64,000 nt of DNA. It comes from Sunxiuqinia dokdonensis. Lineage in GTDB: Bacteria > Bacteroidota > Bacteroidia > Bacteroidales > Prolixibacteraceae. The notes under the pieces are model-generated. The model searched no databases. It saw nothing but the letters and a program-made list of their open reading frames with translations, and was not told where the DNA came from. This document shows positions 50,676 to 59,866 of the stretch, one piece after another; the stretch's first letter is position 1; every line of letters starts with the position of its first letter. Position numbers and translations under genes: made by a program. The DNA lies in the NCBI RefSeq assembly GCF_001270965.1, contig NZ_LGIA01000148.1, positions 62,001 to 126,000 of the forward strand, read 5' to 3'.

Positions 50676-52007
50676 TTATCGCTTTTCAGGAATCATCAAA
50701 ATCCCCGCATTCACCACAAAAGCTGAAACGATCATCCAGTTTCCAACATCGCTTCCATAATAAGCGGCCGTAATTTTTCCGCCCAAAGCGATGATTCCGC
50801 CGGCGACCATGGCCAAAATGCTCAGGCGTTTATTCACTTTCCAATTGGTGAGTGCAGCCACCAAGGGAACCAGGAAGGCCCCGGAATAAAAAGCTAAGGC
50901 CAGCAACAGTGTCCCGATGATGGAGGTGACTTTTAGCGCGATCACCATGCTGATGATTCCGCTCAGCACAATAAAATACCGCGTTTGCTTCAACGATTTG
51001 AGGTTGTTAATGTCCGGATTGAGCAATTCGCTTAAAATCATCGAAGAGGTGAGCAGCGTGGTGTCGGCTGAAGATAAAACCGCCGAAAGCAAGGCAGCAG
51101 CCATCAGCCCCGCAATCCATTCGGGCAGGTAAAAACCGATCACTTCAATGAGTGCCGCTGAACCTTCCAGGTTTTCCCCGGGCAGGTGACTGAATGCGAA
51201 GACCCCGACATACGCCAAAATGAAGGCGAATGGAATCAAAATGGAAGCTACCAGCCGCACACTTCGGCGTGCTGTTTTTTCATCTCTCGCGCAAAATACC
51301 CGCGAGTAAATATCGGGCCCTACAACGAACGTACTGGAAAAAGTCAGCACTAAAATCAGCAAGTCAATCCCCGAGAATTGAGCGTTGAAGGGAAAAGCAC
51401 TGCTGAATCCGGGAACCTGTTCGGGCATATCCCATAAAAAGAAAGCGGTGAGCATCACGCCAAACAAAATGATGAACGACTGGACGAAGTCGGTTTTGAT
51501 GATGGAGATCTGTCCGCCAATTAAGGTGTAGAGAATGAAAACCGCTCCGGAAATCAGGACACCCTGTTCGTAGGGCAGGTTGAAAAAGCTAAACAGGATT
51601 TTGGCCGATGCAATCACCTGGGCCGCAACAATTCCGGTCCAGGCCAGCGGAATGATGATGGAGGCGGCTTTTCGGGCTGTTTCGCCATAAAACTGTCCGA
51701 GCAGGTTGGTGAGGGTATATTTTCCCAGCCGGTTGACTTTGCCCACAAGCGGCACCAAAAGCCACAAGCCAAACGATGCTGCCAAAAGGTACCAGGCTGC
51801 TGCCCAGCTTTGGTCTTTGGTCAGGTTCACCGTGCCCAAAATAGCCGAGCCGCCAAGCACGGTAGCCAGCAAACTGCCCGATATTTGCCAGAATCCGGAG
51901 CGTTTGCCGGCAACAAAATAATCGCTGGGTTCCTTTATCTTCAACCAGGAATAAATGCCTAAGCCGATAATAAGGATGAAGTAGCTGATGAGGATGGTGA
52001 CTTTCAT
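50676..52007 (-). CDS. Sodium:solute symporter family protein
   Basis: 443 residues, about 13 hydrophobic segments, SSS family. Core: KEPSDYFVAGKRSGFWQISG at the start, SLLATVLGGSAILGTVNLTK, IPLAWTGIVAAQVIASAKIL and AALLSAVLSSADTTLLTSS (Na+-site region). Lies 4 bases after the regulator gene at 52012 and is probably co-transcribed with it. Given the divergent sugar-oxidation genes, a sugar or keto-sugar substrate is suggested (inference). Confidence 0.9.
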   Translation of the reverse strand: MKVTILISYFILIIGLGIYSWLKIKEPSDYFVAGKRSGFWQISGSLLATVLGGSAILGTVNLTKDQSWAAAWYLLAASFGLWLLVPLVGKVNRLGKYTLTNLLGQFYGETARKAASIIIPLAWTGIVAAQVIASAKILFSFFNLPYEQGVLISGAVFILYTLIGGQISIIKTDFVQSFIILFGVMLTAFFLWDMPEQVPGFSSAFPFNAQFSGIDLLILVLTFSSTFVVGPDIYSRVFCARDEKTARRSVRLVASILIPFAFILAYVGVFAFSHLPGENLEGSAALIEVIGFYLPEWIAGLMAAALLSAVLSSADTTLLTSSMILSELLNPDINNLKSLKQTRYFIVLSGIISMVIALKVTSIIGTLLLALAFYSGAFLVPLVAALTNWKVNKRLSILAMVAGGIIALGGKITAAYYGSDVGNWMIVSAFVVNAGILMIPEKR

Positions 52008-52011
52008 GCGA

Positions 52012-53184
52012 TTATTCTATCCGGATTAATTCAAACGCTAAATCGGTTTTGTTGATTCCCTGAACTTTATAAAGCGCCTTAAAATTATCGGGGTCGAGTT
52101 GCGTGAGCTTTTCATTCAAGAGCGTGGTCAGGTAATTGGGATTTGTCAGTTGATCCACGACTGAAATATTGCCAATGTCTTGGGTTGACAGAAAAAGCAG
52201 AAAGCGGTTGTCGGTGTATCCTTCCGTATTAATGACCAGCGCATAGTCAGTTTGCTTGTTGTTGTCGTTGGCGGGGCGATAAATTGCTGCGTCCGGATCA
52301 TCGGCAAAGATAAACTGTCGGCTGGAGCTGGAAATGCCAAACGAGAATTCCAGATCTTGGACAACGTTTTCAAAAAGCCCCATGTTCTTATAATTGCCTA
52401 CGAAAATGATGTTGTTGTTTTTCAAATCATCGGGTTGTAAATCCGATGAAAGCTTGACATGAATTGGTGCGCCGGTTTGTGCAAATACTTTGTAAATATG
52501 GCTTTGGCAAAACGCCGCCATCTTCGACAAATACGTCAGGTTCGACTTGGAAAGCGAGTGGATCAGCTCGGGGTTTTTATCCAAAAGATGCTCGTATTCC
52601 ACTTCCGAATTAATATTGAAATCACGGTAGATACCAACACTTCCGGTTGGTAGCTGGCCGGAGAACACAAAATAGTCGCCCAATACCAACAGCGTTGGTT
52701 TGTCGCTTTCTGCAAAATCCTGCCAAACCGGTAATTCCTTCCATGGAGTTTTATCTTTTGAGGATAGCTTAAAATACAGGAATCCGAGTACAAGCAGTGC
52801 CGCAAACGAAACGATAAACGGAATTAAAAATACATAACGAACCGGCTTGCGGTGGTCTTTGGGCGAATCGAACCGGACGCGGTACTTGCCTTTTTCAAGC
52901 ACAAAAATAACCGGATCCTTTTTCCCTTCAGCGGCATAATAGTCTTTCAGTTTTTTTCTGACATTGTGAATGTAAACCCGGATGTTGGAGTCTTGCTTGT
53001 CCGCGTCTTCGTATTTCTTTCCGAACAACTCAACGCCGATTGTCAGTTCTTTGGGATTTTTTCCTTCGAGTGAAGCTTCTGTCAGGTAATTTAAGAGGTC
53101 GCAACTAATTTTTGACTTCACAAAATGCCTGCTCGATGTAATTTTTTTTAAATGATTGTATATGAGGTTTTTGTTTTTCGTCAT
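52012..53184 (-). CDS. Membrane-bound winged-helix regulator (ToxR/CadC-like layout)
   Basis: 390 residues. Residues to about 115 form a winged helix of OmpR/ToxR type: NPKELTIGVELFGKKYEDAD, RVYIHNVRKKLKDYYAAEG, VLEKGKYRVRFD. A membrane segment follows (YVFLIPFIVSFAALLVLGFL, about 121-140), and then a 240-residue external domain with no family I recognise (DKPTLLVLGDYFVFSG, NIIFVGNYKNMGLFE, LVINTEGYTDNRFLLFLS). Such proteins sense outside signals and bind DNA directly. It is upstream of the SSS symporter and divergent from the DUF1080 operon, so both may be its targets. Confidence 0.78.
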   Translation of the reverse strand: MTKNKNLIYNHLKKITSSRHFVKSKISCDLLNYLTEASLEGKNPKELTIGVELFGKKYEDADKQDSNIRVYIHNVRKKLKDYYAAEGKKDPVIFVLEKGKYRVRFDSPKDHRKPVRYVFLIPFIVSFAALLVLGFLYFKLSSKDKTPWKELPVWQDFAESDKPTLLVLGDYFVFSGQLPTGSVGIYRDFNINSEVEYEHLLDKNPELIHSLSKSNLTYLSKMAAFCQSHIYKVFAQTGAPIHVKLSSDLQPDDLKNNNIIFVGNYKNMGLFENVVQDLEFSFGISSSSRQFIFADDPDAAIYRPANDNNKQTDYALVINTEGYTDNRFLLFLSTQDIGNISVVDQLTNPNYLTTLLNEKLTQLDPDNFKALYKVQGINKTDLAFELIRIE

Positions 53185-53235
53185 GAATGGAATTATAGCT
53201 TAGTTGTAACTGTTATAAAACCCGTTTTAGTGCTG

Positions 53236-53243
53236 CAAATATA
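53236..53243 (-). promoter_or_regulatory. Putative -7 box of the regulator-symporter operon
   Basis: Minus-strand TATATTTG, 51 bases before the start at 53184; no clear -33. It lies in the 141-base gap shared with the divergent DUF1080 operon. Confidence 0.4.
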
Positions 53244-53325
53244 CCTGAAATATCCCTATTTTTATACATTCGTTACCGTTCACGTCAATTTGTGGCAATT
53301 TGTAAATCATTAAACCAATAAACAT

Positions 53326-54660
53326 ATGAAAGTTCGATTAGCATTTCTTTTACTATTTGTCAGCACCTTTTTATTAGCCGGCAATGCCGATGGCTGGGAG
53401 TATCTTTTCAACGGAAAAGACCTGACCGGCTGGAAACAGCTCAACGGAAAAGCCAAGTACGAAGTCGTCAATGGGGTGATTGTGGGCACAACGGTTGCCA
53501 ATACGCCCAATTCATTTTTAACAACCGAAAAGGATTACGGCGACTTTATTCTCGAGGTGGAGTTGAAAGTTGACGACAATATGAACTCCGGTATTCAGTT
53601 CCGCAGTTTAAGTAAAGCCGATTACAACAATGGCCGGGTGCATGGTTACCAATGCGAGGTCGATCCTTCCGAACGTGCCTGGAGTGGTGGTATTTATGAT
53701 GAAGCCCGCCGTGGCTGGCTTTATCCCTGCACTTACAATCCCGAAGGCGGAAAAGCGTTTCGCAATGGCGCGTGGAATTTGTACCGGATTGAATGCGTTG
53801 GAAATGACATCCGCACCTTCTTAAACGGGAAGCCGGTGGCGCACTTAATTGACGATATGACCCCAAAAGGATTCATTTCGTTGCAGGTGCATTCGATTGG
53901 ATCAGCGGATCAGGAAGGCCGCCAAATTAAATGGCGGAATGTGCGGATCAAAACAAGCGATTTGAAACTGACCCCGATGGACGATGTTTTTGTGGTGAAC
54001 ATGCTACCCAATCAAGTGTCGGAAACCGAGAAGAACCAAGGCTTTGAGTTGCTGTTTGATGGCGAAACAACTAACGGTTGGAAAAGCGCCAACTCAGATC
54101 AGTTTCCCGAAAAAGGTTGGGTGGTTGAAAATGGTGCATTGGCCATTTTGGGCCAGGACCAGGTTGCCAAACGCCCCGGTGACATTGTGACCAAAGAAAA
54201 GTTTAAGGCTTTTGATTTGCAGTTTGAGTTTCAGTTAACCAAAGGCGCCAACAGTGGCGTGAAGTATCAGTTGGGAAACAACGGGCCAAGCATTGGTTTA
54301 GAGTACCAAGTTCTGGACGATGAAAATCATCCGGATGCCAAGCAGGGAGCTGCCGGAAACCGGAAAATGGCATCGCTGTACGATTTGATTCCTTCGGAAA
54401 CACAACAACGCTTTGTGAAACCGGTGGGTGAGTGGAATCGCGGTCGCATTGTGCTTCATCCTGACCGACGGGTTGAACATTGGCTGAATGGATTGAAAGT
54501 GGTTGAATTCACCATCGATTCCAATGTGTTTCATGCTTTGGTTGCGCGAAGTAAATATGCCGATTTTAAAGATTTTGGTGTGGTGGAAGAAACCCCCATT
54601 TTACTGCAAGATCACCAGGATCATGTGATGTTTAGAAGCATCAAAATTAGAAAACTCTAA
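53326..54660 (+). CDS. Double DUF1080 secreted enzyme (3-keto-glycoside lyase type)
   Basis: 444 residues; signal peptide MKVRLAFLLLFVSTFLLAG. Two DUF1080 domains in tandem: the first from WEYLFNGKDLTGWKQLNG to ISLQVHSIGSADQEG (about 24-205), the second from FELLFDGETTNGWKSANS to the C terminus ending ILLQDHQDHVMFRSIKIRKL. DUF1080 proteins act on 3-keto-glycosides, cleaving the glycosidic bond. First gene of a three-gene set with a TIM-barrel protein (3 bases later) and a Gfo/Idh/MocA enzyme, the full set expected for C3-oxidative glycan breakdown. Confidence 0.88.
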   Translation: MKVRLAFLLLFVSTFLLAGNADGWEYLFNGKDLTGWKQLNGKAKYEVVNGVIVGTTVANTPNSFLTTEKDYGDFILEVELKVDDNMNSGIQFRSLSKADYNNGRVHGYQCEVDPSERAWSGGIYDEARRGWLYPCTYNPEGGKAFRNGAWNLYRIECVGNDIRTFLNGKPVAHLIDDMTPKGFISLQVHSIGSADQEGRQIKWRNVRIKTSDLKLTPMDDVFVVNMLPNQVSETEKNQGFELLFDGETTNGWKSANSDQFPEKGWVVENGALAILGQDQVAKRPGDIVTKEKFKAFDLQFEFQLTKGANSGVKYQLGNNGPSIGLEYQVLDDENHPDAKQGAAGNRKMASLYDLIPSETQQRFVKPVGEWNRGRIVLHPDRRVEHWLNGLKVVEFTIDSNVFHALVARSKYADFKDFGVVEETPILLQDHQDHVMFRSIKIRKL

Positions 54661-54663
54661 GCT

Positions 54664-55518
54664 ATGCAAGCTATCCAAAAATCATGGGCAGCCATTTTCC
54701 TGGCTTCCTTTCTTGTGTTCGCCATGTTTGGCTTTTCGTCGTGCACAACTGAAAAAAAAAGCACGCAACCTGAAATTCAAAACGAAGTGAAGTTCAAATT
54801 GGGCGTGGCATCTTATTCGCTTCGGAAGTTCGACCGGAACCAAACCATCGCATTTACCAAAAAGTTGGGTGCCGATTACGTCGCCTTCAAAAGTTTTCAC
54901 CTGAAATTGGATGCAACGGATGATGAAATCGCCGAAGCGGTTGCCAGTTGTGCTCAAGCCGGATTGAATCTGTACGCCGGCGGCGTGATTTATATGACCA
55001 CCGAAGCAGAGGTCGACCAGGCTTTTGAATACGCCCAAAAAGCGGGGATGAAAATGATTGTGGGCGTTCCGAACCACGAATTGCTGCCGTACGTCGAAAG
55101 TAAGGTTAAAACCTACGATATTCAATTGGCCATTCACAATCATGGCCCGGGCGACAAACTCTATCCCAGTGCGGAAAGTGCGTATGTTCTGATTAAGGAC
55201 ATGGATCCCCGAATGGGTTTGTGTATTGATATTGGCCATACCAAGCGCATTGGCCGCAGTCCTTCGCAGGATGTGAGGGATTATTTCGACCGGGTGCTGG
55301 ATATTCACATCAAGGATGTTACCGCTGCCGACCACGATGGATCAACCTGCGAAATTGGACGGGGCGTGATTGATCATCACCGCTTCTTGAAAGACTTGGT
55401 TGAGCTTGGATATGATGGTGTGGTGGCACTGGAATATGAGAAAGATGGCGACGATCCGTTTGCCGGAATGGCCGAGTCGATGGGCTATGTTAAAGGAATT
55501 TTATCCACCTTCAAGTAA
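54664..55518 (+). CDS. Sugar phosphate isomerase/epimerase-like TIM-barrel lipoprotein
   Basis: 284 residues with lipoprotein signal (FAMFGFSSC, Cys near residue 27). AP endonuclease 2 / xylose isomerase-like barrel: KLGVASYSLRKFDRNQTIAF, LAIHNHGPGDKLYPSAESA, GLCIDIGHTKRIGRSP, VLDIHIKDVTAAD and VALEYEKDGDDP. Metal ligands E/H/D are placed as in the family. In the 3-keto-glycoside pathway such proteins hydrate or isomerise the 2-hydroxy-3-keto-glucal released by DUF1080 lyases; the context here fits. Confidence 0.87.
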   Translation: MQAIQKSWAAIFLASFLVFAMFGFSSCTTEKKSTQPEIQNEVKFKLGVASYSLRKFDRNQTIAFTKKLGADYVAFKSFHLKLDATDDEIAEAVASCAQAGLNLYAGGVIYMTTEAEVDQAFEYAQKAGMKMIVGVPNHELLPYVESKVKTYDIQLAIHNHGPGDKLYPSAESAYVLIKDMDPRMGLCIDIGHTKRIGRSPSQDVRDYFDRVLDIHIKDVTAADHDGSTCEIGRGVIDHHRFLKDLVELGYDGVVALEYEKDGDDPFAGMAESMGYVKGILSTFK

Positions 55519-55628
55519 ATAGTGCGAATAATTTATTGTCATGTTTCGAGTCTTTAACAATTTGTGATAGAAGCGAAACCGAAAATATCAAATAGGTCCG
55601 TGACCTTAAACCAAATAAACGATACAAA

Positions 55629-56975
55629 ATGAGTTCAAACAGAAGAGATTTTTTACGAAAAGCGGCTGTCGGAGCTGCAGGAGTTACCTTGGGTGGCTCG
55701 GCCATGGGCATGTCGGCTAAGAGTTATTCACGGATTATTGGTGCCAACGACCGGCTGCAGGTGGCCTTTATGGGCTGCGGACGCCGCGTGGGTGCGTACT
55801 ACAACGCGGTAAAAGATAAAAGTAACAATGTTGACCTGGCTTACATTTGTGATGTGATGAAAAAGCAGCGCGAAAAAGTTGGGAAAGATTTGCATGGAAA
55901 AGTAAGTGGCAAAGCAACCATGATCAACGATATCCGTGAAGTGTTTGCCGATAAAGATGTGGATGCCGTGTTCAATGCCACACCCGACCACTGGCATGCT
56001 CCCGGAACCTGGATGGCCATGGAAGCTGGCCTGCATGTTTACATAGAAAAACCATGTAGCCACAGCCCGCGCGAAGGCGAATTGCTGGTTCATTTTCAAA
56101 AGAAATATGGCAAGGTCGTTCAAATGGGAAACCAGCAGCGCTCGTCGCCCGAATCCATCGAAATCATCAACCAAATTCATAACGGCGTAATTGGAAACGC
56201 TTACCGGGCGGTTGCTTTTTACTCCAACACCCGCGGCTCAGTACCTGTGCCTAAAAAGGCGCCGGTTCCCGAAGGCTTGGACTGGAACCTGTGGCAAGGG
56301 CCAGCTCCACACGAAGATTACCGGCACGACACCTGGGACTACAACTGGCACTGGTACGGCTGGAACTGGGGAACAGCAGAAACCGGAAACAACGCCACGC
56401 ACGAGCTCGACATTGCCCGCTGGGCGCTCGATGTTGAGTATCCGGAGTTTGTTGAAGTGCAAGCCGCCAAGCGCCATTTCCTTGACGATGGCTGGGAAAT
56501 GTACGATACCATGGATGCCAGTTTTCGTTTCCCCGGAAACAAAGTGATTGTGTGGGACGGAAAAAGCCGCAATGGTTACAGCACTTACGGGTCCGACCGG
56601 GGAACGATCATTTACGGAACAGAAGGATCAGTATTTGTCAATCGCGGCGGTTATAAGCTGTATGACCGTGGTGGTAAATTGGTGCGCGACAGTAAGTCGG
56701 TGAGCGATGAAGCCGGTACTACCCTTGGTGGCGGTGGCGGAATGACTGACCTGCATGTGCTTAACTTCTTCGATAACATCCGCGGCAAGTCAACGCAACT
56801 GAACTCACCAATTGACATGGGCGCAACCAGTCAAATGCTGACGCATTATGCCAACATTTCTTCGCGCATCGGAAAGTCGTTTGATGTCGATACCAACGAT
56901 GGTCGTATTTATGATCGCGATGCCATGAAGTTGTGGGACCGGGAATATGAACCCGGTTGGGAACCAAAGTTGTAG
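55629..56975 (+). CDS. Tat-exported Gfo/Idh/MocA oxidoreductase
   Basis: 448 residues; Tat signal MSSNRRDFLRKAAVGAAGVT. Rossmann nucleotide-binding domain LQVAFMGCGRRVGAYYNAVK; then DAVFNATPDHWHAPGTWMAM, and the EKP motif in HVYIEKPCSHSPREGELLV that carries the catalytic lysine of the family. The C-terminal sheet includes DYNWHWYGWNWGTAETGNNA, rich in Trp. Export in folded form with its cofactor is expected. Likely oxidises C3-OH of a glycoside so that the DUF1080 lyase can act; reoxidation of its NAD(P) in the periplasm is an open point. Confidence 0.92.
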   Translation: MSSNRRDFLRKAAVGAAGVTLGGSAMGMSAKSYSRIIGANDRLQVAFMGCGRRVGAYYNAVKDKSNNVDLAYICDVMKKQREKVGKDLHGKVSGKATMINDIREVFADKDVDAVFNATPDHWHAPGTWMAMEAGLHVYIEKPCSHSPREGELLVHFQKKYGKVVQMGNQQRSSPESIEIINQIHNGVIGNAYRAVAFYSNTRGSVPVPKKAPVPEGLDWNLWQGPAPHEDYRHDTWDYNWHWYGWNWGTAETGNNATHELDIARWALDVEYPEFVEVQAAKRHFLDDGWEMYDTMDASFRFPGNKVIVWDGKSRNGYSTYGSDRGTIIYGTEGSVFVNRGGYKLYDRGGKLVRDSKSVSDEAGTTLGGGGGMTDLHVLNFFDNIRGKSTQLNSPIDMGATSQMLTHYANISSRIGKSFDVDTNDGRIYDRDAMKLWDREYEPGWEPKL

Positions 56976-57040
56976 TTTCGAGGAGCGACCACCAAAGGAA
57001 TATGCTCAAAAACAAATGGCCAGGCTAAGCCGATGGTCAT

Positions 57041-57078
57041 AAAGAAAATAGCCTGCATTTTTGTGGGCTATTTTCTTT
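57041..57078 (+). terminator. Terminator after the oxidoreductase gene
   Basis: Perfect 13-bp stem AAAGAAAATAGCC / GGCTATTTTCTTT with a 12-base loop and a T-rich tail. It separates the DUF1080 operon from the propeller operon; the rest of the 380-base gap is A/T rich, with only the -7 box at 57319. Confidence 0.85.
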
Positions 57079-57318
57079 TGCATTTTCTGAGAAGCGGGCG
57101 ATATTTTCTATTCAAAGTGATTTATATCAATATCATTCGTACTTTTTAGATTTTGAAAGTGATAAACTTTTGCTCATTGATTTTTGTGTGATGATTGCTA
57201 TTGATCATGTAGTCAGCTTGTTGAGGAAATTGTTGTAACATAAGACTTGTTAACAAATGTAACTATTTAGAACCTTGTTAAATTTGGTAGCCAGCTGGGT
57301 AGTTTGGTCTTTCCTTAA

Positions 57319-57326
57319 TAATTTTG
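57319..57326 (+). promoter_or_regulatory. Putative -7 box of the propeller operon
   Basis: TAATTTTG, 29 bases before the ATG at 57356; no convincing -33. Confidence 0.4.
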
Positions 57327-57355
57327 GGATCATTAGATTTCTTAATTTGAAAACC

Positions 57356-58570
57356 ATGAAGAATCGATTGACTACCTTGCTTTTTTGCCTTTTTATTGGC
57401 GTGCATGTCCTGGCACAGCAACCTACACAATGGCGCGGCGAAAACTCCGAAGCCAAGTATCCAGCCTCCAAATTAATGGCGCAATGGCCCGCTGACGGCC
57501 CCCAGGTTTTGTGGCATTTTGAAGAACTGGGCGAAGGCTTTTCCTCCCCAACTTTTGCCAACGGAAAAATCTACTGTCCGGGAATGGTCGATGAAATTGG
57601 CTATCTCAGTATTTTCAATGAAAACGGCTCATTCGAAAAGAAGATCCCTTACGGAAAAGAGTTTGAAGTGAGTTATCCCGGATCGCGGCAAACGCCCACC
57701 ATCGTTGGCGATTTGGCCTACATTGTCAGCGGTTATGGCGAACTGATCTGCTTAAACCTGAACACTGGCAACATCGTGTGGAACAAAGAGCTGGCTAAAG
57801 ACTTTGGCTCTGAACACTTACGGTGGGGATTCAACGAAACGGTTGTCGTTGATGGCGATAACGTGTTCTTCACTCCTGGAGGTAAGGAATTTAATATGGT
57901 TGCACTCGACCGCATGAATGGCAGTCTGGTTTGGAAAAGCGCCGGCAAAGGCGAAACAGCCGCCTACTGCACACCAAAGTTGGTTGAGCTGCCAGGCCGT
58001 AAATTGTTGGTTACCCATACCGGTAAAGAAGTGATTGCAGTTGATGCCAAAGACGGAAAAATGCTGTGGAGCTATCCGCATCCCAATCAATACAACATTC
58101 ACCCGAACACACCGATTTTTCAGGATGGCGCGCTGTTTATTTTCAGCGGTTACGGACAAGGCTGTGTAAAATTGGACCTGGCCGATGATGGTTCGTCAGT
58201 TAGCAAAGTGTGGAGCACCGAAAAGATGGACAACCAAATGGGCGGAGCCATTATTTCGGATGGTTTTGTTTACACTTCGGGGCACAAAGCGCGCGGTTGG
58301 TTTTGTTACGACTGGAAAACCGGCGAAGAAAAATGGCATTCGACCGAGCTCGGAAACGGCGTAGTCATCATGGCTGGCGATAAGCTGATCGCGTATTCCG
58401 ATCGGGGAGAGCTGGCTTTAATCAAGCCAACTCCTGAAAAGTTTGACTTGGTGTCTAAAGCCAAAGTAGAATACGGAACAGCTCAGCATTGGGCACATCC
58501 GGTTGTTCACAACGGCATTTTGTATGTGCGCCACGGACAGTCGCTGATTGCGTACAAAATATCGGCCTAG
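57356..58570 (+). CDS. PQQ-like beta-propeller protein 1, secreted
   Basis: 404 residues from the ATG at 57356, which gives the signal peptide MKNRLTTLLFCLFIGVHVLA; a longer frame to 57275 is rejected. Repeats of the PQQ/BamB type: AYIVSGYGELICLNLNTGNI, VALDRMNGSLVWKSAGKG and VIAVDAKDGKMLWSYPHP, with the opening WRGENSEAKYPASKLMAQWP shared by its two downstream paralogues. No cofactor residues can be proven. May be an enzyme or a binding scaffold. First gene of the operon. Confidence 0.88.
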   Translation: MKNRLTTLLFCLFIGVHVLAQQPTQWRGENSEAKYPASKLMAQWPADGPQVLWHFEELGEGFSSPTFANGKIYCPGMVDEIGYLSIFNENGSFEKKIPYGKEFEVSYPGSRQTPTIVGDLAYIVSGYGELICLNLNTGNIVWNKELAKDFGSEHLRWGFNETVVVDGDNVFFTPGGKEFNMVALDRMNGSLVWKSAGKGETAAYCTPKLVELPGRKLLVTHTGKEVIAVDAKDGKMLWSYPHPNQYNIHPNTPIFQDGALFIFSGYGQGCVKLDLADDGSSVSKVWSTEKMDNQMGGAIISDGFVYTSGHKARGWFCYDWKTGEEKWHSTELGNGVVIMAGDKLIAYSDRGELALIKPTPEKFDLVSKAKVEYGTAQHWAHPVVHNGILYVRHGQSLIAYKISA

Positions 58571-58623
58571 CGATCATTCATTAAGCAAACGCCCAAACCA
58601 AATATCAACCATAAAAAACCAAC

Positions 58624-59865
58624 ATGAAACGACTGTTAATCATTCAACTTTTCCTTTGTGTCAGCTTGCTTGTCGATGCACAAATCTACCAGTTTCGCGG
58701 ACCAAACCGCGATGGGAAGTTCCCTGAAACCGGTTTGCTAAAAGCCTGGCCTGAAGCCGGTCCCGAGTTATTGCTTGAGGTGGAGGGTATTGGCAAAGGC
58801 TATTCCTCCGTGATTTCAAATGGCGAATACCTCTATGTTTCCGGAATGATTGATACGCTGGATTACCTGACTTGTATTGATTTTGAAGGGAACAAGAAAT
58901 GGCAGGTAGCCTATGGCGAATCCTGGAAAAAATCGTTCCCCGAAACCCGCAGTACCCCAACCATCGAAGATGATCGAATCTATATTATCAGCGGAATTGG
59001 TGAACTGGTTTGTCTGAATACTGAAACCGGAGAAATCAGTTGGAAAGTAAATGTTGACCGCGATTATGAAGCTGAGTGGCATATTTGGGGCGTTTCCGAA
59101 TCGCCGCTGATTGTTGGGGATAAAGTGATTTGTACTCCAGGAGGACAGGAAACTTCGGTGGTGGCTTTCGATAAAATGACCGGCGATGAGATATGGAAAA
59201 CACCCAGCGTGGGCGGGCAACGGTCTTATGCGTCGTCAACACTTTACGAAAATAACGGCGAGCAATATGTGCTGGCAGTTACTGCAACCAATTTAATTGC
59301 CTTGGATCCGGAAACGGGAGCGGTGAAAATGACTTATCAATACTACAACAACGAGAAATGGTCGGACCAACCCGGGCTCATCTGGACTAATGTCCCTCTC
59401 TATAAAGGCAACGAAATTTTCTTATCCATGGGCTACGATTATCCGGCAAAAATGCTGCGGATCAACAACGATGCCAGCGGATTTGAAGAAGTATATACCG
59501 ACACCATTTTCGACAATCATCACCATGGACTGATTGAGCTGGACGGCTACATTTATGGCTCGAACTGGGAGAATAATCGCAAAGGAAACTGGTTGTGCAA
59601 AAATTGGGAAACAGGTGAAATTGTGTACGACGAGACCTGGAATACCAAAGGCGCTTTGGTGTATGCCGATGGATTGTTCTACATCTACGAAGAGCAGCGC
59701 GGAAACGTAGCGCTGGTTGAGCCGGATCCGGCAGGTTTTAAAGTCATCAGCTCGTTTCGGGTTGAAAAGGGCTCGGGTCCGCACTGGGCGCATCCCTATC
59801 TGTTTGATGGAAAACTGTTTCTGCGACATGGTGATGTATTGATGGTTTATAATTTGAAAGGATAG
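58624..59865 (+). CDS. PQQ-like beta-propeller protein 2, secreted
   Basis: 413 residues; signal peptide MKRLLIIQLFLCVSLLVDA. Same plan as the gene before: FRGPNRDGKFPETGLLKAWP, IISGIGELVCLNTETGEISW, VVAFDKMTGDEIWKTPSVGG, and the ending WAHPYLFDGKLFLRHGDVLM, very close to that of propeller 1. Clearly a tandem duplication. The next gene begins with GTG one base after its stop. Confidence 0.88.
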   Translation: MKRLLIIQLFLCVSLLVDAQIYQFRGPNRDGKFPETGLLKAWPEAGPELLLEVEGIGKGYSSVISNGEYLYVSGMIDTLDYLTCIDFEGNKKWQVAYGESWKKSFPETRSTPTIEDDRIYIISGIGELVCLNTETGEISWKVNVDRDYEAEWHIWGVSESPLIVGDKVICTPGGQETSVVAFDKMTGDEIWKTPSVGGQRSYASSTLYENNGEQYVLAVTATNLIALDPETGAVKMTYQYYNNEKWSDQPGLIWTNVPLYKGNEIFLSMGYDYPAKMLRINNDASGFEEVYTDTIFDNHHHGLIELDGYIYGSNWENNRKGNWLCKNWETGEIVYDETWNTKGALVYADGLFYIYEEQRGNVALVEPDPAGFKVISSFRVEKGSGPHWAHPYLFDGKLFLRHGDVLMVYNLKG

Positions 59866-59866
59866 C

